Below are positions 10,370-19,058 of a DNA stretch of 64,000 bases, in pieces (the first letter of the stretch is position 1; the number at the start of each line of letters is the position of its first letter). The DNA lies in contig NZ_CP046977.1 in NCBI RefSeq assembly GCF_030408455.1, forward strand, positions 1,054,001-1,118,000, in the 5' to 3' direction. Both the position numbers and the translations under genes were made by a program. The notes beneath the pieces were generated by a model. The model worked only from the letters and a program-made list of their open reading frames with translations. It did not search any database and was not told the DNA's origin. The stretch comes from Corynebacterium atrinae (GTDB taxonomy: Bacteria; Actinomycetota; Actinomycetes; Mycobacteriales; Mycobacteriaceae).

Positions 10370-11248
10370 ATGACCACCCCCCATCGTTATGTGTCCGGCG
10401 CCATCGACTTGGCTGATGTCAAGGCTCAAGCGGAAGCTCGTCAGCAGCCTGCTGGAGCCATTGCCTCCTTTATCGAGGTCACTCCGGAAAATTTCGAAGC
10501 CGATGTCGTGCGTCGCTCGCTCCAGGTGCCGGTCATCGTCATGGCGGGTTCCTCGCGGAGTCCCGAGTCTGAGCAACTAAAGGCTGATCTGCAGGCGTTG
10601 GCCGCGGCCGGAAACCTGCGCTTCATCGTGGGTTACGCGGATGCGGATACCCACCCAGAGGTAGCGCAGGCCTTCGGGGTGCAGGCGCTGCCCACGGTCA
10701 TCGCGTTGGCCGGCGGGCGTCCCCTCACCCAGTTCGAAGGTGCCCAGCCCCGCGAGGTCCTGGACCAATGGCTTACCGGCCTGGTCAATGAGGTTGCTCC
10801 CCAGTTGCAGGGGCTTGATGCCGCGGGAGCCGAAGAACAGCCCGCTGAAGAAGATCCGCGGTTGGACGCTGCCATGGAGGCGCTCAACGCCGGCGACTTC
10901 GATGCCGCAATCGCCTTCTACGAAGAGATCCTCGCCGAGGAGCCGGAGAACAAGGACATCCAGCAGGCTCGAAACACCACCCTGTTGCTCAAGCGGATGA
11001 ACCCCGACGACGACCCGATGGCAGCCGCAGAGGCTGACCCCGCGGACGTCGATAAGCAGTTTGCTGCGGTTGACGCAGAAATCGTTGCAGGTGCGCCCGA
11101 GCGGGCCTTCGACCGCCTCATCGGGTTGTTGCATACCCCGGAGAAGGATCGCGTGCGGGCTCGCCTCATCGAGCTGTTGGCGCTTTTCGACGCCGCCGAT
11201 CCGCGCGTCACCGCCGCCCGAACGAAGATGGCGAGCGCGCTTTTCTAG
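10370..11248 (+). CDS. Thioredoxin-like/TPR co-chaperone (YbbN/CnoX-like) without redox cysteines
   Basis: 292 aa. Residues ~35-145 form a thioredoxin fold: the strand VPVIVMAG and the cis-proline motif ALPTVIA are present, but the place of the WCxxC site reads SSRSPESE, so there is no redox pair. Residues ~165-290 are TPR-like helices (MEALNAGDFDAAIAFYEEIL). The architecture matches YbbN/CnoX-type holdases that protect proteins during stress. Start ATG 10370 follows the previous stop directly and is preceded by GAAGAGAAG. Confidence 0.78.
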   Translation: MTTPHRYVSGAIDLADVKAQAEARQQPAGAIASFIEVTPENFEADVVRRSLQVPVIVMAGSSRSPESEQLKADLQALAAAGNLRFIVGYADADTHPEVAQAFGVQALPTVIALAGGRPLTQFEGAQPREVLDQWLTGLVNEVAPQLQGLDAAGAEEQPAEEDPRLDAAMEALNAGDFDAAIAFYEEILAEEPENKDIQQARNTTLLLKRMNPDDDPMAAAEADPADVDKQFAAVDAEIVAGAPERAFDRLIGLLHTPEKDRVRARLIELLALFDAADPRVTAARTKMASALF

Positions 11249-11254
11249 TAAGAT
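11249..11254 (+). promoter_or_regulatory. Possible -10 element (TAAGAT) of the PTS island
   Basis: TAAGAT lies directly after the preceding stop codon and about 20 bases before the RAT element, so a transcript from here would contain the whole RAT/terminator. No clear -35 is seen. Confidence 0.35.
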
Positions 11255-11267
11255 AAGCATCGATTAC

Positions 11268-11310
11268 CCCCGGCGGGGGAATGTTACTCACTGAGGCATC
11301 ACCCCCGGCC
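11268..11310 (+). promoter_or_regulatory. Ribonucleic antiterminator (RAT) overlapping a G/C hairpin in the PTS leader
   Basis: GGAATGTTACTCACTGAGG (11278-11296), followed by CATCACC, aligns with the BglG/LicT-type RAT (for bgl: GGATTGTTACTGCATTCGCAGG then CAAAACC): the GG...TGTTACT half and the GGCA...CC half are both kept around a short hairpin. Flanking GGCGGGGG and CCCCCGGCC can form a competing G/C stem. The adjacent operon encodes a BglG-family antiterminator, the expected partner. Confidence 0.65.
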
Positions 11311-11351
11311 ATTTGGCTTGCGAACTCCCACTATGGAGATCGGAGCTCATC

Positions 11352-12920
11352 ATGTCCACCAACACCCCGACGAGGCCCACCCCCAAGGGCAAGGTGTTTA
11401 AGACAATGCAGAAGGTCGGCAAGGCCTTCATGCTTCCCATTGCTATCCTCCCGGCCGCGGGCTTGCTCCTTGGCATCGGCGGAGCCCTATCAAACCCCAC
11501 GACGGTCGAGGCCTACCCCGTCCTGGACAACGCTGTCGCGCAAGGCATCTTCACCGTGATGTCGGACGCGGGCAGCGTGATTTTCGCTAACTTGGCGCTA
11601 CTGCTGGCCGTCGGTCTGTGTATCGGCTTGGCACGGCGCGACAAGGGAACGGCGGCGCTGGCTGGTGTCGTCGGCTACCTCGTCATGACGGGCACGACCG
11701 CCTCACTTCTCAAGGTGTTCAATCCCGAGGGACAGGCGATCGATACCGGCATCATCGGCGCCCTGGTCATCGGCTCGATCACTGTCTACCTGCACAATCG
11801 CTATCACAATATCCAACTGCCGGCGGTGCTTGGATTCTTTGGCGGCTCCCGGTTCGTGCCCATCGTCACCGCCGGAGCCGCCGTCCTCATCGGAGCGGCG
11901 TTCTACCTCATCTGGCCGCCGTTCCAGCAACTGCTCATCAGCGCTGGCGACGGAATGGCCTCCTTGGGCGCCTTCGGAACCTTCCTCTACGGTTTCCTCC
12001 TCCGCCTCTCCGGCGCAGTTGGCCTCCACCACACGATCTATCCCATGTTCTGGTACACCGAGCTCGGCGGAGTCGAGCAGGTCGCCGGGGAGACGGTCGT
12101 CGGCGCGCAGAAGATCTTCTTCGCCCAATTGGCCGACCCGACTCACCAGGGCTTGTACACGGAAGGTACCCGCTACTTCGCCGGGCGTTTTGCCACCATG
12201 ATGTTCGGTCTGCCAGGCGCCGCGCTGGCCATGTACCACTGCGTGCCCAAAGATCGCCGCGCTCGCTACCTGGGCCTGTTCCTCGGTGTCGCCCTGACCT
12301 CGTTCATCACCGGCATCACCGAGCCGCTGGAGTTCATGTTCCTCTTCGTGGCCCCGCTGCTCTACGTCATCCACGCCTTCTTCGACGGCTTGAGCTTCCT
12401 CGTGGCAGACCTGCTGAACATCCGCATCGGCAATACCTTCTCCGGCGGCCTCATCGACTTCTTGCTCTTCGGTGTTTTCCAGGGTGAGGCTAAGACCCAC
12501 TGGATGTACGTCATCCCCGTAGGAATCATCTGGTTCTGCCTCTACTACGTGGTCTTCCGCTGGTACATCACCCGCTTCATGGTGCCCACCCCCGGCCATC
12601 TGGCGGACACGGAGGCTCCTGCTGCCACCACCGATGACGATGGCACAACCGCCAAGGGCACGAAAAAGGATGCTCTCTATTCCGAGGCCACGAACATCCT
12701 CGCGGCCTTGGGCGGGGAGGACAACATCGAAGACCTCGATGCCTGCATCACCCGCCTCCGGGTGTCGGTGAAGGACTCCGCGGCCGTGGACCGAGATGCG
12801 TTGAGAGCCCTCGGGGCCGTCGACGTGCTTGAGGTATCCGGCGGGATTCAGGCCGTCTACGGTGCTAAGGCGGTCTTGTACAAAAACGCCATTGCTGACC
12901 TCATGGACCTCGACGATTAG
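11352..12920 (+). CDS. PTS sugar transporter, EIICB fusion (glucose/GlcNAc/maltose family)
   Basis: 522 aa. The N-terminal EIIC domain (to ~residue 420) has about ten membrane helices and the family signature GITEPLEFMFLFVAPLLYVIH. The C-terminal EIIB domain carries the phosphorylated cysteine (about Cys465) in DLDACITRLRVSV. The protein imports and phosphorylates its sugar, receiving phosphate from an EIIA encoded separately. There is no fused EIIA domain, unlike corynebacterial PtsG, and two free EIIA genes follow. ATG 11352 was chosen for its GGAG site and conserved lysine-rich start; upstream in-frame sequence overlaps the RAT region. The substrate cannot be read from the sequence; a glucoside, GlcNAc or maltose-type sugar is likely. 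Confidence 0.85.
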   Translation: MSTNTPTRPTPKGKVFKTMQKVGKAFMLPIAILPAAGLLLGIGGALSNPTTVEAYPVLDNAVAQGIFTVMSDAGSVIFANLALLLAVGLCIGLARRDKGTAALAGVVGYLVMTGTTASLLKVFNPEGQAIDTGIIGALVIGSITVYLHNRYHNIQLPAVLGFFGGSRFVPIVTAGAAVLIGAAFYLIWPPFQQLLISAGDGMASLGAFGTFLYGFLLRLSGAVGLHHTIYPMFWYTELGGVEQVAGETVVGAQKIFFAQLADPTHQGLYTEGTRYFAGRFATMMFGLPGAALAMYHCVPKDRRARYLGLFLGVALTSFITGITEPLEFMFLFVAPLLYVIHAFFDGLSFLVADLLNIRIGNTFSGGLIDFLLFGVFQGEAKTHWMYVIPVGIIWFCLYYVVFRWYITRFMVPTPGHLADTEAPAATTDDDGTTAKGTKKDALYSEATNILAALGGEDNIEDLDACITRLRVSVKDSAAVDRDALRALGAVDVLEVSGGIQAVYGAKAVLYKNAIADLMDLDD

Positions 12921-12930
12921 GAGCACAAAG

Positions 12931-13359
12931 ATGTTTGGATTTAAGAAGGCCTCCCAGGTGGTAGCGCCCGTCGAGGGCACCATCATCCCCTTGTCCGAGG
13001 TCCCGGACCCGGTCTTCGCGCAGGGAATGCTCGGAGAGGGATTCGCGGTGGAAACCGCGGGCGACATCGTGCGTTCTCCAGTCGACGGCGAGATCATCGT
13101 GCTCTTTCCCACTGCTCATGCCTTTGCTGTGCGCACCCCGAAGGGTGAGGAGGTGCTTGTCCACATCGGCGTCGATACGGTCTCTTTGAAGGGGGAGGGC
13201 TTTCATGCCCTCGCTGCCCAGGGCGATCAGGTCAAGGCAGGCACACCCGTGGTGCAGTTGACCGACCTGGTGGCCTTGGCCGAAAAGGTTCCATCGCTGG
13301 TGACCATCGTCGTGAGCACAGACCTTCCCCTCACTGCGGCCAAGGTGGAATCGAGTTAG
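12931..13359 (+). CDS. PTS EIIA component (glucose family), copy 1
   Basis: 142 aa single-domain EIIA-Glc-type protein. The two active-site histidines are His63 (FPTAHAF) and His78 (LVHIGVDT), the latter being the phosphorylated one by family analogy. It passes phosphate from HPr to the EIIB domain encoded 10 bases upstream. The antiterminator gene starts 2 bases after its stop. A paralogue follows the antiterminator. Confidence 0.87.
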   Translation: MFGFKKASQVVAPVEGTIIPLSEVPDPVFAQGMLGEGFAVETAGDIVRSPVDGEIIVLFPTAHAFAVRTPKGEEVLVHIGVDTVSLKGEGFHALAAQGDQVKAGTPVVQLTDLVALAEKVPSLVTIVVSTDLPLTAAKVESS

Positions 13360-13361
13360 TC

Positions 13362-14204
13362 ATGCTGTGGCTGCAGCGGCGCTACAACAACAACGTTGTC
13401 CAGGCCACCGATGACGCCGGTAGGAGCCTCGTCATTCTCGGCCGGGGAGTGGGATTCGGGGTGTCCAAGGGCGAGCAGCTTGACCCTGCCCGAGTCGAAA
13501 TGACCTACGTGTTGGAGACCCAACAGCGCGCTGCTTCCATTGCCGACGCCCTCAGCGCCCTCCCCGCCGACATCCTCACCCTGGCACGCCATGTCGTCAC
13601 CGCTGCCGAAGATAGATTGGGGATGGCCAACCCGCAGGCCCTGCTGCTGCCCATCGCGGACCACCTCCACGCCGCCGTTAAACGAAGCCGCACCGGGGAG
13701 CAGATCGACTTCCCCCTCGAGGCCGACATCGCCCAGCTCTACCCCCAGGAGTTGGACTTTGGCCGACACGTCTGCCGGATGACCATGGCGGAGCTGGGGG
13801 TGACGTTGCCGCCGGTGGAGGCGGCGGCCTTCGCACTCCACGCGGTGAGCACCCAGTTCACCAGCTCGCGGATCCCACTCGCCGTCGCGATGACGACGAT
13901 GATCGATGAGATCCTGTCGATTGTCAGCCGCGAGTCCGGCATCGAGCTGTCGAAGAATGAACGCGCAACTGCGCGCTTCATCACCCACATCCGCTACCTG
14001 TTCTCCCGGATTGACAAGGCCAGCACGTATGAGGAGGGCCAAAGCGAGGTCGTCGCCGCCATCCGGGATTCGCTTGCCCGGTCGTGGGCAATAGCAGAGA
14101 TCATCGGAGGCTATCTGGAAGGAGAACTCAAGCGTGGTTTGAGCAAGAACGAGACCGCCTATTTGGCTCTTCATATCGGCAGGTTGACCACCCGAAGTCA
14201 GTGA
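13362..14204 (+). CDS. BglG/LicT-family transcriptional antiterminator with two PRD domains
   Basis: 280 aa. The N-terminal RNA-binding CAT domain (residues ~1-55) contains NNNVVQATDDAGRSLVILGRG. PRD1 (~65-170) has the pattern LPIADHLHAAVKR and PRD2 (~171-280) has HIRYLFSRI and ends LALHIGRL; the histidines in these are the usual PTS phosphorylation sites. By family knowledge the protein dimerises when its sugar is present, binds the RAT RNA and lets RNA polymerase pass the terminator. The matching RAT lies at 11268-11310 before the EIICB gene, so this operon is predicted to be self-controlled by its substrate. Confidence 0.88.
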   Translation: MLWLQRRYNNNVVQATDDAGRSLVILGRGVGFGVSKGEQLDPARVEMTYVLETQQRAASIADALSALPADILTLARHVVTAAEDRLGMANPQALLLPIADHLHAAVKRSRTGEQIDFPLEADIAQLYPQELDFGRHVCRMTMAELGVTLPPVEAAAFALHAVSTQFTSSRIPLAVAMTTMIDEILSIVSRESGIELSKNERATARFITHIRYLFSRIDKASTYEEGQSEVVAAIRDSLARSWAIAEIIGGYLEGELKRGLSKNETAYLALHIGRLTTRSQ

Positions 14205-14229
14205 TCAGATCTTACCCCCGAATAGGGTC

Positions 14230-14235
14230 TATGAT
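14230..14235 (+). promoter_or_regulatory. Possible -10 element (TATGAT) before the second EIIA gene
   Basis: TATGAT lies 36 bases upstream of TTG 14272, in the 67-base gap after the antiterminator gene. It suggests the second EIIA can be expressed apart from the RAT-controlled operon. No good -35 is present. Confidence 0.35.
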
Positions 14236-14271
14236 TGAGGTAACTATTCCCGTCTTCCGAGGAGACCCACG

Positions 14272-14733
14272 TTGTTCGGACACAAGAAAACCCAGCTCAT
14301 CGCGCCTGTAAGCGGTCAGATCATCCCGTTGTCCGAGGTCCCGGACCCGACCTTCGCGCAGGGCACCGTGGGCTACGGATTCGGTGTGAAGACCGCCGGA
14401 GAGTCCGTCGTCTCTCCGGTCGAGGGCGAGATCATCATGATGTTCCGCACAGCTCATGCCTTCACCGTGCGCACAGATTCCGGGGTGGAGGTCCTGGTCC
14501 ACGTCGGGATCGACACCGGAAAGCTTGACGGCGAGGGTTTTGAAGCAATTGCCGTGCGCGGCGACAAGGTCGAGGCAGGCGCCCCCGTGGTGCGATTGAA
14601 CAACCTCGCCGACCTGGAGGCCAAAGTACCCTCGATGATCACCGTCGTCGTGGTCACGAACGCAAAAAAGGTGGAGCCCGGCGAACTCCACCTTGATGCT
14701 TCCTTCGGCGACCCAGTCCTTCAACTGAAGTAG
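14272..14733 (+). CDS. PTS EIIA component (glucose family), copy 2
   Basis: 153 aa paralogue of the EIIA at 12931, sharing the start MFGxKK, IIPLSEVPDP and FAQG blocks. The active histidines are His62 (FRTAHAF) and His77 (LVHVGIDT). It starts with TTG 14272 behind a good GAGGAG site. The C-terminus is extended by about ten residues compared with copy 1, and that extension is encoded by the inverted repeat that also forms the glgB terminator. It may serve the upstream EIICB or another PTS permease; which one cannot be told here. Confidence 0.85.
   Translation: MFGHKKTQLIAPVSGQIIPLSEVPDPTFAQGTVGYGFGVKTAGESVVSPVEGEIIMMFRTAHAFTVRTDSGVEVLVHVGIDTGKLDGEGFEAIAVRGDKVEAGAPVVRLNNLADLEAKVPSMITVVVVTNAKKVEPGELHLDASFGDPVLQLK
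14664..14694 (-). terminator. Intrinsic terminator of glgB, embedded in the 3' end of the EIIA gene
   Basis: Read on the minus strand, AAGGTGGAG (14694-14686) pairs perfectly with CTCCACCTT (14676-14668), with a 9-base loop, and runs into a T-tract (opposite AAAAAA 14664-14669). It lies about 60 bases beyond the glgB stop, inside the coding end of the convergent gene. Confidence 0.75.
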
Positions 14734-14755
14734 CGCCGGAGGCTATCCGTCCCGG

Positions 14756-16960
14756 TTATCCGACCCAGCGGTACCACTGGACGGAGTTAGCCGGGATGTC
14801 GAGGGTCAGGGAATCCTCGAAACCATCCCACCCGGAACCATTCGTGCTGACGGTGTGCGGGAGGTTGTTGCCCGCGCCGGCGTACTTAGCGTCGTCGCTG
14901 TTGAGCACCAGCTCCCAGCGCCCACCACGGGGGCTACCCAGGGTGAACTTGGGGTGCGAAGAACCAGAGAGGTTGATCACGGACAGGACGCCGGAGCCAT
15001 CAGTGCCCCAGCGGACGAAGGCCAGGAGGTTCTGGGCTGCGGCGTCGCCCTTGATCCACTGGAAACCCTCCGGGCTGGAGTCGAGGGAGTGAAGCGCGGG
15101 GATAGCGCGGTAAGTCCAGTGAATATCCTTGACCAACTGCTGAATGCCGACGTGGAACTCGTGGCCCCAGCCTTCCAGGTTTGACCAGTCGATGGAGTAA
15201 GCCTCGTTCCACTCGCCGGTCTGACCGAACTCCTGGCCCATGAACATGAGCTTCTTGCCCGGGTGAGAGAACATGTACCCAAAGAGGGTGCGCAGGCCCG
15301 CGGCCTTGTTCCAATCGTCGCCGGGCATGCGGCCCCACAGGGACCCCTTGCCGTGGACGACCTCGTCGTGGGAGAAGGGAAGAACGTACTTCTCGGAGTA
15401 CTGGTAGATCATCGAGAACGTGATCTCGTTGTGGTGGTACTCGCGGTGAACCGGGTCGAGCTTGAAGTACTCGAGGGTGTCATTCATCCAGCCCATGTTC
15501 CACTTGAGGCTGAATCCCAAGCCACCGTGCTCGGTCGGTGCGGTGACCCCCGGCCAGGAGGTCGATTCCTCGGCGATGGTGAGCACGCCGGGATGGGCGC
15601 GGTGGACGGTGGCGTTCATCTCCTGGAGGAACTGCACCGCCTCTAGGTTCTCGCGGCCGCCGAACTGGTTCGGTTCCCACTCGCCGTCTTCGCGGGAGTA
15701 GTCCAGATAGAGCATCGACGCGACGGCGTCGACCCGCAGACCATCAATGTGGAACTCTTCGATCCAGTAGAGGGCATTGGCGACGAGGAAGTTGCGGACC
15801 TCGTTGCGGCCGAAGTCGAAGACGTAGGTGCCCCAGTCCTTCTGCTCGCCGCGGCGCCAGTCGGGGTGCTCGTACAAAGCGGGGCCGTCGAATCGAGCCA
15901 ACGCCCAGTCGTCCTTGGGGAAGTGCGCGGGAACCCAGTCCACGATGACACCGATGCCACGCTGGTGGAAGGCCTCAATGAGGGCGCGCAGCTCATCCGG
16001 GCTGCCCCACCGGGCGGTAGGAGCGAAGTAGCCCGACACTTGGTAGCCCCAGGACCCGCCGAAGGGGTGCTCGGCGACGGGCATGAATTCTACGTGGGTG
16101 TAGCCCTGATCGGCGACGTAATCCACAAGCTCAGTGGCTAGCTCCTTGTAGCCCTTGCCGATCTTCCAGGAACCCAAGTGCACCTCGTAGATGGACATTG
16201 GTTCCTGGTCGGGATTGCTCTCCGAGCGGGCGCGCAGCCAGTCGCCGTCATTCCAGTCGTAGCGAGAATCCACCACCACGGAGGTGGTCTCCGGCGGCGC
16301 CTGGGTGGCCTTAGCCATCGGGTCGGCTTTGTCACGACGATTGCCCTGCTGGGTCTGGATGGCGAACTTGTATGTCTCGCCGGCCCCGATGCCGGGGATG
16401 AAGATTTCCCAGACGCCGCTCGAACCAAGCGAGCGCATGGGGTATTGCGAGGCATTCCACCCGCAGAAGTCGCCGACGACCGCGACACCTAAAGCGTTGG
16501 GGGCCCACACCGCGAACGCGGTGCCATGGACGGTGCCCAAGTTGGTTTCGTAGGTGTGAACGTTGGCGCCAAGGACATCCCAGAGGCGCTCGTGGCGGCC
16601 CTCCGCGATGAGGTGAATATCCAAGTTGCCCAGCGTGGGCAGGAAGGCATAGGCGTCGGCGGTGAGCACCGGCGGAGCATCGGGCCAGGTGATGCGGAGG
16701 CGGTAGTCCTGCGGATTGGGATCGTTGAGGCCCAGCACCCAGATGTCGTCGCCGATCGGGGTTGCCTCGTAGATTTCACCGTTGACCAGGACCTCCACCG
16801 AGGTCGCGCCGAGCTGTCGGGTGCGGATGACCGCCCCTCCCGATGTAGCGTGCCAACCATAGAAATCATGCGGGGCATGGTGTTGGCAATGACGCAACCG
16901 CTCCAGATCGTGGTCTGGGATAAGCAGGTTCTGGTCGATGCCGTCGAAGGCGTCGTGCAT
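14756..16960 (-). CDS. glgB: 1,4-alpha-glucan branching enzyme
   Basis: 734 aa GH13 enzyme. An N-terminal CBM48-type domain (~100-210, FAVWAPNALGVAVVGDFCGWN) precedes the catalytic barrel. The nucleophile Asp lies in DGLRVDAVASMLYLDYSRE, the acid/base Glu in LTIAEESTSW, and the third Asp in PFSHDEVVHGKGS. It forms alpha-1,6 branches in glycogen and related alpha-glucans. AGAGGA precedes ATG 16960. It lies 76 bases downstream of glgE on the same strand, so GlgE makes linear chains that GlgB branches. Confidence 0.95.
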   Translation of the reverse strand: MHDAFDGIDQNLLIPDHDLERLRHCQHHAPHDFYGWHATSGGAVIRTRQLGATSVEVLVNGEIYEATPIGDDIWVLGLNDPNPQDYRLRITWPDAPPVLTADAYAFLPTLGNLDIHLIAEGRHERLWDVLGANVHTYETNLGTVHGTAFAVWAPNALGVAVVGDFCGWNASQYPMRSLGSSGVWEIFIPGIGAGETYKFAIQTQQGNRRDKADPMAKATQAPPETTSVVVDSRYDWNDGDWLRARSESNPDQEPMSIYEVHLGSWKIGKGYKELATELVDYVADQGYTHVEFMPVAEHPFGGSWGYQVSGYFAPTARWGSPDELRALIEAFHQRGIGVIVDWVPAHFPKDDWALARFDGPALYEHPDWRRGEQKDWGTYVFDFGRNEVRNFLVANALYWIEEFHIDGLRVDAVASMLYLDYSREDGEWEPNQFGGRENLEAVQFLQEMNATVHRAHPGVLTIAEESTSWPGVTAPTEHGGLGFSLKWNMGWMNDTLEYFKLDPVHREYHHNEITFSMIYQYSEKYVLPFSHDEVVHGKGSLWGRMPGDDWNKAAGLRTLFGYMFSHPGKKLMFMGQEFGQTGEWNEAYSIDWSNLEGWGHEFHVGIQQLVKDIHWTYRAIPALHSLDSSPEGFQWIKGDAAAQNLLAFVRWGTDGSGVLSVINLSGSSHPKFTLGSPRGGRWELVLNSDDAKYAGAGNNLPHTVSTNGSGWDGFEDSLTLDIPANSVQWYRWVG

Positions 16961-17036
16961 AGTGAAATCCTCTGGGGTGGAAGGAAGGGAACTTAAATGT
17001 TGACGCTACCGGAGTTGATGACCCCGGTGAAGAGGT

Positions 17037-19058
17037 TTAGGCCCGGTAGTCAGTGATGTTTCTCCACGACAATTGATCCCGTAGCTCTGCCGGGACCTCC
17101 GGGAGTACGAGAATGTGGGCAACGTCCTGGGAGGGGACGAGGCGGACAAAGTTGCGTGCACCCCACGTCCAGTCAGCGCCCGAAATGGCATCGTGCACCG
17201 GGAAGGACGACCCCTCGGGCAGACCCAGGGCCGCGTAATCGATGGTGACGGTGCCTTCCTGGGCATTGCGCGGGTCGAGGTTGACCACCACCAACACCTG
17301 GCTCCCGGTGACGGAATCGACCTTGGAGTAGGCGATGAGCTGGTCGTTGTCGACCTCGTGGAAGGTGAGGTTGCGCAATTGCTGCAGGGCGGGGTTCTCA
17401 CGCCGAATGCTGTTGAGCAGGGTGATGTACGGCTCGAGCGAATCGCCCGAAGCCACGGCGGCGGCGAAGTCGCGCGGCCGCAGCTCGTACTTTTCCGAAT
17501 CCAGGTATTCCTCGGACCCATGAGCGACGGCCTCGTGCTCGTAGAGCTCGTAGCCGGAGTACACGCCCCACAGTGGGGACATGGTGGCCGCCAGGGTGGC
17601 CCGGATAGCGAACATTCCCCGGCCACCGGTCTGCAGCGACTCGTGGAGGATATCCGGGGTATTGACGAAGAGGTTCGGGCGGGAAATATCAGCCGAATCG
17701 CGGATTTCGGAGGCGAATTCGGTGAGATCCTTCTTATCCGTCTTCCACGTGAAGTAGGTGTAGGACTGGGAGAACCCGAGCTTGGCCAACCCGTAGAGGC
17801 GTGCGGGGCGGGTGAAGGCCTCGGCAAGGAAGATGACGTCGGGATCGGTCTCATGGATCTTAGAGATGAGCCATTCCCAAAAGTTGGCGGGCTTGGTGTG
17901 GGGGTTGTCCACGCGGAAGGTCCGCACGCCCAAATCAGCCCAGTACTTGACCACGCGGTAGATCTCGTCGTAGATCGCCTGCGGGTTGTTGTCGAAGTTG
18001 AGGGGGTAGATGTCCTGGTACTTCTTCGGCGGGTTCTCGGCGTAGGCGATGGTGCCATCAGCCAGCTCGGTGAAGAAGTCGCGGTGGTCCTTCGCCCAGG
18101 GGTGATCAGGCGCGGCTTGGAGAGCCAAGTCGATGGCGATTTCCAGGTCGAGTTCCTCGGCGCGATCGAGCAACGCCACGAAATCTTCGACGGTTCCGAG
18201 CTCCGGGTGGACGGCGTCGTGGCCGCCCTCGGCGGAACCAATGGCCCAGGGGGAGCCGACATTGTGGGAGTCAGGTGTCAGGGAGTTGTTGCGGCCCTTG
18301 CGGTTGATTTCTCCGATGGGGTGGATCGGCGGCAGGTAGACGGTGTCAAAGCCCATGGCGGCGACCCGGTCTAGCGCGTCCGCGGTGGTGGCGAAAGTGC
18401 CGTGCACGGGGTTGCCCGCCTCGTCCCAACCACCGGTGGAGCGGGGGAAGAGCTCGTACCAGGAGTTGACCAGGGCATCGCGGCGATCAACCGTGACCTC
18501 GCAGATGGGGCCGTGCACGAGGAGATCGCGCAAGGGGTACTGCACAAGGATCTCGGAGACCTCCTCGGTGAGTGCGGCGCCGAGGCGCTCATCGATGTCC
18601 AGGGTGTCGTCGGCGAGAGTGGCGGCAACAGCGCGCAGGGTCGCATCGGCCGGCGCCGGGGCGTTCTCGGCAGCCCGCTCGAAGCTTTCAACTCCGTGAG
18701 CAATGTCATTGGCCAGTTCTTCCGCGCCCTGTCCGGCGGCGCGCTTCTTCGTTACGGCATTGCGCCAGGTGGCGAAAACATCCGACCAGGCATCGACGCG
18801 GAAGGTCCAGGTTCCCGGCTCATGCGGGACGAAGAGGGCGTGGACGCGGTCCGGGTTGTATTTCTCCGGGTGCATTTGCAAAGCCACGGTGCGGGAGCCG
18901 TCAGGGAAGGTGACGTTGACAGCGGCGGCAATGGCATCGTGGCCTTCGCGCCACACCAGCGCGGATACGGGCACTACCTCGCCGACCACTGCCTTGGCGG
19001 GATACAGGCGGCCGGAAATCTGCGGGCGGACATCATCAATTCCGAGTCGACCGGTCAT
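17037..19058 (-). CDS. glgE: Alpha-1,4-glucan:maltose-1-phosphate maltosyltransferase
   Basis: 673 aa, GH13 subfamily 3. The N-terminal beta domain (~1-110) begins GIDDVRPQISGRLYPAKAVVGE, followed by a helical insert and the catalytic barrel. The nucleophile Asp is in RTFRVDNPHTKP and the acid/base Glu in IFLAEAFTRP. It adds maltosyl units from maltose-1-phosphate to alpha-glucan chains. A good ribosome site (GGAAGGTG) precedes the ATG. Co-directional with glgB, probably one operon with the promoter in the 91 bases shared with the divergent ABC gene. Confidence 0.95.
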   Translation of the reverse strand: MTGRLGIDDVRPQISGRLYPAKAVVGEVVPVSALVWREGHDAIAAAVNVTFPDGSRTVALQMHPEKYNPDRVHALFVPHEPGTWTFRVDAWSDVFATWRNAVTKKRAAGQGAEELANDIAHGVESFERAAENAPAPADATLRAVAATLADDTLDIDERLGAALTEEVSEILVQYPLRDLLVHGPICEVTVDRRDALVNSWYELFPRSTGGWDEAGNPVHGTFATTADALDRVAAMGFDTVYLPPIHPIGEINRKGRNNSLTPDSHNVGSPWAIGSAEGGHDAVHPELGTVEDFVALLDRAEELDLEIAIDLALQAAPDHPWAKDHRDFFTELADGTIAYAENPPKKYQDIYPLNFDNNPQAIYDEIYRVVKYWADLGVRTFRVDNPHTKPANFWEWLISKIHETDPDVIFLAEAFTRPARLYGLAKLGFSQSYTYFTWKTDKKDLTEFASEIRDSADISRPNLFVNTPDILHESLQTGGRGMFAIRATLAATMSPLWGVYSGYELYEHEAVAHGSEEYLDSEKYELRPRDFAAAVASGDSLEPYITLLNSIRRENPALQQLRNLTFHEVDNDQLIAYSKVDSVTGSQVLVVVNLDPRNAQEGTVTIDYAALGLPEGSSFPVHDAISGADWTWGARNFVRLVPSQDVAHILVLPEVPAELRDQLSWRNITDYRA

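Noticed and set aside
16961..17036. A short minus-strand frame ending NLFTGVINSGSVNI between glgE and glgB
   Set aside because: It reads like protein but has no start codon between its bounding stops, so it is not a gene.
17115..18374. A 419-codon plus-strand frame opposite glgE
   Set aside because: Antisense to a well-supported enzyme, with no motifs or ribosome site.
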